Shown: positions 36,526-39,953 of the stretch, piece by piece
Position numbering within the stretch: position 1 is the first letter of the stretch
Layout of the letters: each line of letters starts with the position of its first letter
Assembly (NCBI GenBank): GCA_902624105.1
Contig: CACNWH010000011.1
Location: forward strand, 1-39,953
Direction of reading: 5' to 3'
Length of the DNA stretch: 39,953 nt
From: an uncultured Prochlorococcus sp.
GTDB taxonomy: Bacteria; Cyanobacteriota; Cyanobacteriia; PCC-6307; Cyanobiaceae
Notes under the pieces: generated by a model
Told to the model about the DNA's origin: nothing
What the model saw: the letters and a program-made list of their open reading frames with translations, nothing else
The model's database searches: none
Made by a program: the position numbers and the translations under genes

Positions 36526-38286
36526 TTAATAACTTTTAATTTTTAAATTTTTTAATTTATTAATAGTTTCCCTGTTTAAATTTTTTGGTAAATCAACGAG
36601 GCTGAAATCATTAAAGACCTTAATTTTACCAATATCTCTTCCATTAATGTTGGTTGAAGAACAGATTGAAGAAATTATATTTGGTATTCTAATTTTATTT
36701 ACCTTCCCATATTCAATTCTAAAAGTTTCAAACCCACTATTATTATGAGTTGATTTTTTGTTATTACTCCTTGATTTATTTTGTCCTTTTCTAGAATATC
36801 TATCACGTTCCGAGATGTTTTGTTTATTGATCCATGATTCGTCATCTTCAATAAAAAATGGTTTGTTACCAACTATTAGATTTATTGCCGCCATCGCAAT
36901 TTCTTCATCTTTCATAGAGTATTTAACTTTGAGAGTATCTAAAATATCAATCATTAATGCTCTATTTTTATCATCATTTTTTTCAATGATGGAATTAGAG
37001 TTTATATCTTTAGTTAATTTATCCATCCTTTTCTCATTAATTATCTGATTATTTGGGATCTCCAGTTCCTCAATCTTAGTTTTTAATGAGTTTTCTAAAT
37101 TCCTTAAAAAATGTTTCTCTCTTCTATTAACAAATAAAATTGCCTCCCCAGATCTGCCCGCCCTACCAGTTCTACCAATCCTATGTGTATAAGTTTCTGT
37201 ATCAAAGGGGAAGTCATAATTAATAACTAATTTAATTCTTTCTACATCGAGCCCCCTTGCTGCAACATCTGTTGCAACTAAAATATTTATAAAACCTTTT
37301 CTCAATCTATCTACTGTATTTTCTCTTTGATTTTGAGGGATATCACCGTTAAGAACGGCAACACTATGTCCTGATATCTCTAAAGCTTCTGCTATTGCGG
37401 CTGTAAGAGATTTAGTTCTTACAAAGATAATTACTCCTTCATTTTTAATTTCTAAAATTCTTTTTAAAGCCTCTAATTTATAATGCCTTTGAATACTTAT
37501 AAATTTCTGTGAAATTAATTGTGCTTCTTTTTTTATACTATTAATTTTAATTTCAGCAGGATTATTAAGATATTTTTTTGCAATATTTTTAATCTCTCTC
37601 GGCATTGTTGCAGAGAATAAAACCATTTGTTTGTCTTCTGGTAGTTTATCTATTATCCATTCGATATCTTCTAAAAAACCCATTTTTAGCATTTCATCAG
37701 CTTCATCTAAAACCAAACAGCTTATATTATTTATTTTAAAAGTACCTTGTTTTATATGATCGATTATTCTCCCAGGAGTTCCAACTACTACATCTGTCTT
37801 TCTTTTTAAAGAAGATATTTGATTCCTGAAATCAGTACCTCCATAAATGGCAATAGTATTAAAATTCTTAGATTCTGAACTATAACTTTTAAAAGAATCA
37901 GCAACTTGAGTGGCTAATTCCCTTGTAGGAGTCATAACCAAAACTTTAGCTAATACTTTATTATTATCTTCGAGTTTTTCAATAATTGGCAGAGCAAAAG
38001 CAGCTGTTTTGCCTGTTCCAGTTTGTGCTTGACCTAAAAGATCTCTTCCAAGCATTAATTCAGGGATTGCAGCTTTTTGAATTGGGGTTGGATTTTTATA
38101 ACCCTTTTTTTTAAGTGATTTTAATAATGATTCATTAAAACCAAAATTTAAGAAACCATTATCATCTTCTAATTGAGTTTCTGTTTTTTCTACTGATTCA
38201 TTTCTAGTATTTAAATTACTTTCATAATCTTGAGTAAGATTACTTCCTTCAATATCTGAAGGAATCGATTTTCCTTTTGAAACCAT
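36526..38286 (-). CDS. deaD: DEAD-box ATP-dependent RNA helicase (DeaD/CsdA-like)
   Basis: 586 residues. After a polar N-terminus (about 1-45) come the helicase motifs in order: Q motif NPTPIQKAA, motif I AQTGTGKT, PTRELA, DEAD, SAT, then HRIGRTGRAG. The C-terminal part has a charged low-complexity stretch (about 495-520) and a segment resembling the DbpA RNA-binding domain near 525-580. It unwinds RNA in ribosome assembly and mRNA decay and is usually cold-induced; the cyanobacterial crh genes are relatives. Start ATG 38286 with no Shine-Dalgarno; a hairpin lies directly upstream. It is 130 bases downstream of recD. Confidence 0.96.
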   Translation of the reverse strand: MVSKGKSIPSDIEGSNLTQDYESNLNTRNESVEKTETQLEDDNGFLNFGFNESLLKSLKKKGYKNPTPIQKAAIPELMLGRDLLGQAQTGTGKTAAFALPIIEKLEDNNKVLAKVLVMTPTRELATQVADSFKSYSSESKNFNTIAIYGGTDFRNQISSLKRKTDVVVGTPGRIIDHIKQGTFKINNISCLVLDEADEMLKMGFLEDIEWIIDKLPEDKQMVLFSATMPREIKNIAKKYLNNPAEIKINSIKKEAQLISQKFISIQRHYKLEALKRILEIKNEGVIIFVRTKSLTAAIAEALEISGHSVAVLNGDIPQNQRENTVDRLRKGFINILVATDVAARGLDVERIKLVINYDFPFDTETYTHRIGRTGRAGRSGEAILFVNRREKHFLRNLENSLKTKIEELEIPNNQIINEKRMDKLTKDINSNSIIEKNDDKNRALMIDILDTLKVKYSMKDEEIAMAAINLIVGNKPFFIEDDESWINKQNISERDRYSRKGQNKSRSNNKKSTHNNSGFETFRIEYGKVNKIRIPNIISSICSSTNINGRDIGKIKVFNDFSLVDLPKNLNRETINKLKNLKIKSY

Positions 38287-38293
38287 TAAAAAT

Positions 38294-38315
38294 GCCTGAT
38301 ATCATCTGATCAGGC
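38294..38315 (-). promoter_or_regulatory. hairpin with T-run directly before the deaD start codon
   Basis: On the minus strand a perfect 7-base stem GCCTGAT / ATCAGGC with an 8-base loop is followed by A, then five Ts, then A and the ATG of deaD. It has the shape of a short intrinsic terminator or attenuator, or of a structured leader. A -10-like GATAAT sits at 38325-38330 on the minus strand, which would put a transcript start within a few bases of the stem. No Shine-Dalgarno sequence is present between stem and ATG. It could also simply end recD transcription. Confidence 0.6.
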
Positions 38316-38416
38316 TTACAACTTATTATCTAGACTGAGATTTTAATTTGTTGTTATGCCATTCAGAGCTTTGTATCTAATTTAACATCTCATGGTCGAA
38401 CATAAAAATTAATAAA

Positions 38417-39953
38417 CTAATTATTCAAAAAATATAGGGTTAAATCTTTCTTGGCTCTGGTAATTGCTGTATAAAGTAGTCTTTTGTCAAAATTATCTTT
38501 CAATATTATTTTTTCTTGAATATTCCCCTCTATGGGTTTTGATTTACTTAAGTTTTGGTTCCATAAAATATATACATTATCAGATTCACTACCTTGCGAT
38601 TTGTGAATTGTTAATGCTATCGCAGGTACAATATTTTCTAATTTTTTTGGTTCAATTAAAGCTGCTACTTGGTTGTTAAATTTATTAAATTTTCTAAATA
38701 GAAATTTTCTTAATTTTCCTTTCCCTATAACCACACCTATGTCACCATTTGAAATACCTAATTCATTATTATTTTCTGTGCACATGATGGGCATTCCTTC
38801 ATCCCATTTCTCAAAATCATATGGATTATTTTGATTAAGAATTAATTTATTAATATTATTAACACCCCAAAGACCAGAATTTGTTTTACATAAAATTATC
38901 TGTGAATTCAAGTTCTTAAATATTTCTACTACTAAATTATTTTCATAATCATATAGATTTTCTATTCCTTGATTGAATATATAACTTTTTTTACTTAGAA
39001 GGCGAACTGAAGCGTTCATATTTTGTAGGTATAAATTGATATTATTAAGAAGATTCTCAGGAATAGATTTATTTTTATTTTTATATACCTTAATATTACT
39101 TGTAATTTTATTTTTATAAATTTGATTAAGTTTATAATTAAAAAGATTATTATTTTTATTAAAAATTAATTTACTTAGTTCAACAATATCTCCACTATTT
39201 CTATAAACTTTTTCAAGATTAACAATTGATGAATCAAAAGGATATTTCTTTAAATTTGAAAATATATAATTCCAAATTGAACTACTATTAATAGGAGGTA
39301 ATTGATTTGCATCTCCAACTAAAAGTAATTTACAATCTTTAGCCAATGAGTTCAGTATTATTTCAAATAGATCAACATTGACCATTGACATTTCATCAAT
39401 AACAAACATATCTAATTCCTTTAAATCATATTTTAATTTGCCACTCTTATTAATCGAATTATAAATCCATCTATGTAGGGTTTGACATTCAATCTTATCT
39501 ATTTTATCTTCATAATCAGATTTTTTTTTATAATCGAGAGATTCTTTTAATCTAGAAGAAGCCTTTCCTGTTGGTGCCGATAGTCCAATATTTATATAAT
39601 CATGTTTATTTAGGTAATGTAAAATTGTTTCTAAAATAAGGGTGGATTTACCTGTACCTGGTCCTCCTTGAAGAAAAACTAAATCTGATTCTTGGAATAA
39701 ATTTATAATAGTTGTTTTTTTGTCGCTGCTGTTTGGTTTACATTCTCCTCGCGAATTGGTGTTTTTTTTATTTATTTTTTTTAAAAGAATACCTAAAATT
39801 TTTTTAATTTTGTTTGACCACTTTTCAAACGATAATGTTCTATTTTCAAAAATTATTGGTGAATATTCAGAATAAATTAAACCTGACTTATCTAATGCAT
39901 TAATATGCTTCTCTGGCCATTCATTCCCTTCAAATTCAAATTCTTTATTAACA
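38417..39953 (-). CDS. recD: exodeoxyribonuclease V alpha subunit RecD-like helicase (5' end outside window)
   Basis: The frame is open from 39953 down to the stop at 38417, about 511 residues, and continues past the window edge. The Walker A motif is GGPGTGKSTLILE, followed by SAPTGKASSRLKES and TLHRW, then Walker B VIDEMSMV, LLVGDANQLPP and the C-terminal motif ALTIHKSQGSE with YTAITRAKKDL. This is the superfamily-1 RecD order. RecD is the fast 5'-3' helicase of the RecBCD complex for double-strand break repair. An internal ATG at 39409 lies inside the conserved Walker B strand and is not the start. The N-terminal part present is poorly conserved and Asn/Lys-rich. Confidence 0.93.
   Translation of the reverse strand, partial: VNKEFEFEGNEWPEKHINALDKSGLIYSEYSPIIFENRTLSFEKWSNKIKKILGILLKKINKKNTNSRGECKPNSSDKKTTIINLFQESDLVFLQGGPGTGKSTLILETILHYLNKHDYINIGLSAPTGKASSRLKESLDYKKKSDYEDKIDKIECQTLHRWIYNSINKSGKLKYDLKELDMFVIDEMSMVNVDLFEIILNSLAKDCKLLLVGDANQLPPINSSSIWNYIFSNLKKYPFDSSIVNLEKVYRNSGDIVELSKLIFNKNNNLFNYKLNQIYKNKITSNIKVYKNKNKSIPENLLNNINLYLQNMNASVRLLSKKSYIFNQGIENLYDYENNLVVEIFKNLNSQIILCKTNSGLWGVNNINKLILNQNNPYDFEKWDEGMPIMCTENNNELGISNGDIGVVIGKGKLRKFLFRKFNKFNNQVAALIEPKKLENIVPAIALTIHKSQGSESDNVYILWNQNLSKSKPIEGNIQEKIILKDNFDKRLLYTAITRAKKDLTLYFLNN

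Noticed and set aside
39407-39409. ATG that could start a 330-residue protein at the right edge
   Set aside because: The frame continues upstream with Walker A and other RecD motifs, and this ATG sits in the Walker B strand, so it is internal to recD.

Overview
The window looks like core chromosome of a high-light Prochlorococcus (a marine picocyanobacterium). The DNA is very AT-rich (about 70% A+T by eye) and genes are packed with short or overlapping junctions. The content is cyanobacterial: petH, a SasA clock kinase, opcA, a CyanoP-like lipoprotein, crtE, malQ. PetH has no visible phycobilisome-binding domain, which fits a lineage without phycobilisomes. Assignment to genus is inference from these traits. 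No insertion sequence, phage gene, CRISPR array or rRNA is visible. No gap without a gene exceeds about 240 bases, so there is no large unexplained stretch.

Layout. 1-4.9 kb: the 3' end of leuA, a small membrane protein, a membrane HD-domain phosphohydrolase (minus strand), then folD, crtE and a DUF212 membrane protein. 4.9-10.4 kb: a minus-strand block petH, zwf, opcA, cobB, in which the last three form a tight run; it covers NADPH production and corrinoid synthesis. 10.6-14.5 kb: a START-like protein, tRNA-Glu(TTC), sasA, a lipocalin-like protein, a secreted protein and prs. 14.8-20.9 kb: malQ, a RodZ-like protein, an ABC1 kinase, a PLP-dependent decarboxylase and cdsA. 20.9-26.6 kb: a minus-strand block rimI-like, clpC, a GldA-like dehydrogenase, an alpha/beta hydrolase and a DUF2993 protein. 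26.7-32.3 kb: a plus-strand run lysA, diadenylate cyclase, uppS, bioB, trhO and a conserved hypothetical. 32.3-40 kb: lipA and recR, a CyanoP-like lipoprotein, and a minus-strand block of recD (cut by the window end), deaD, a small exported Cys protein and an ABC exporter.

Functional threads. (1) Cyclic-di-AMP: a membrane diadenylate cyclase (28128-29015) and a PgpH-type HD phosphodiesterase (981-2456) are both present; the latter lacks the extracytoplasmic sensor domain of the Firmicute enzymes. (2) Redox supply: Zwf and OpcA start the oxidative pentose phosphate pathway, and PetH makes NADPH from photosynthesis. PetH carries an N-terminal membrane segment and a Lys/Pro-rich linker where phycobilisome-bearing relatives have a CpcD-like domain. 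(3) Isoprenoid and envelope: crtE, uppS, cdsA, lysA, a RodZ-like protein and an MsbA-like exporter. (4) Radical-SAM sulfur insertion: bioB and lipA. No wholly new multi-gene system is evident. The most distinctive features are the rebuilt PetH N-terminus, the reduced c-di-AMP pair and a terminator-like hairpin directly in front of the deaD start codon.
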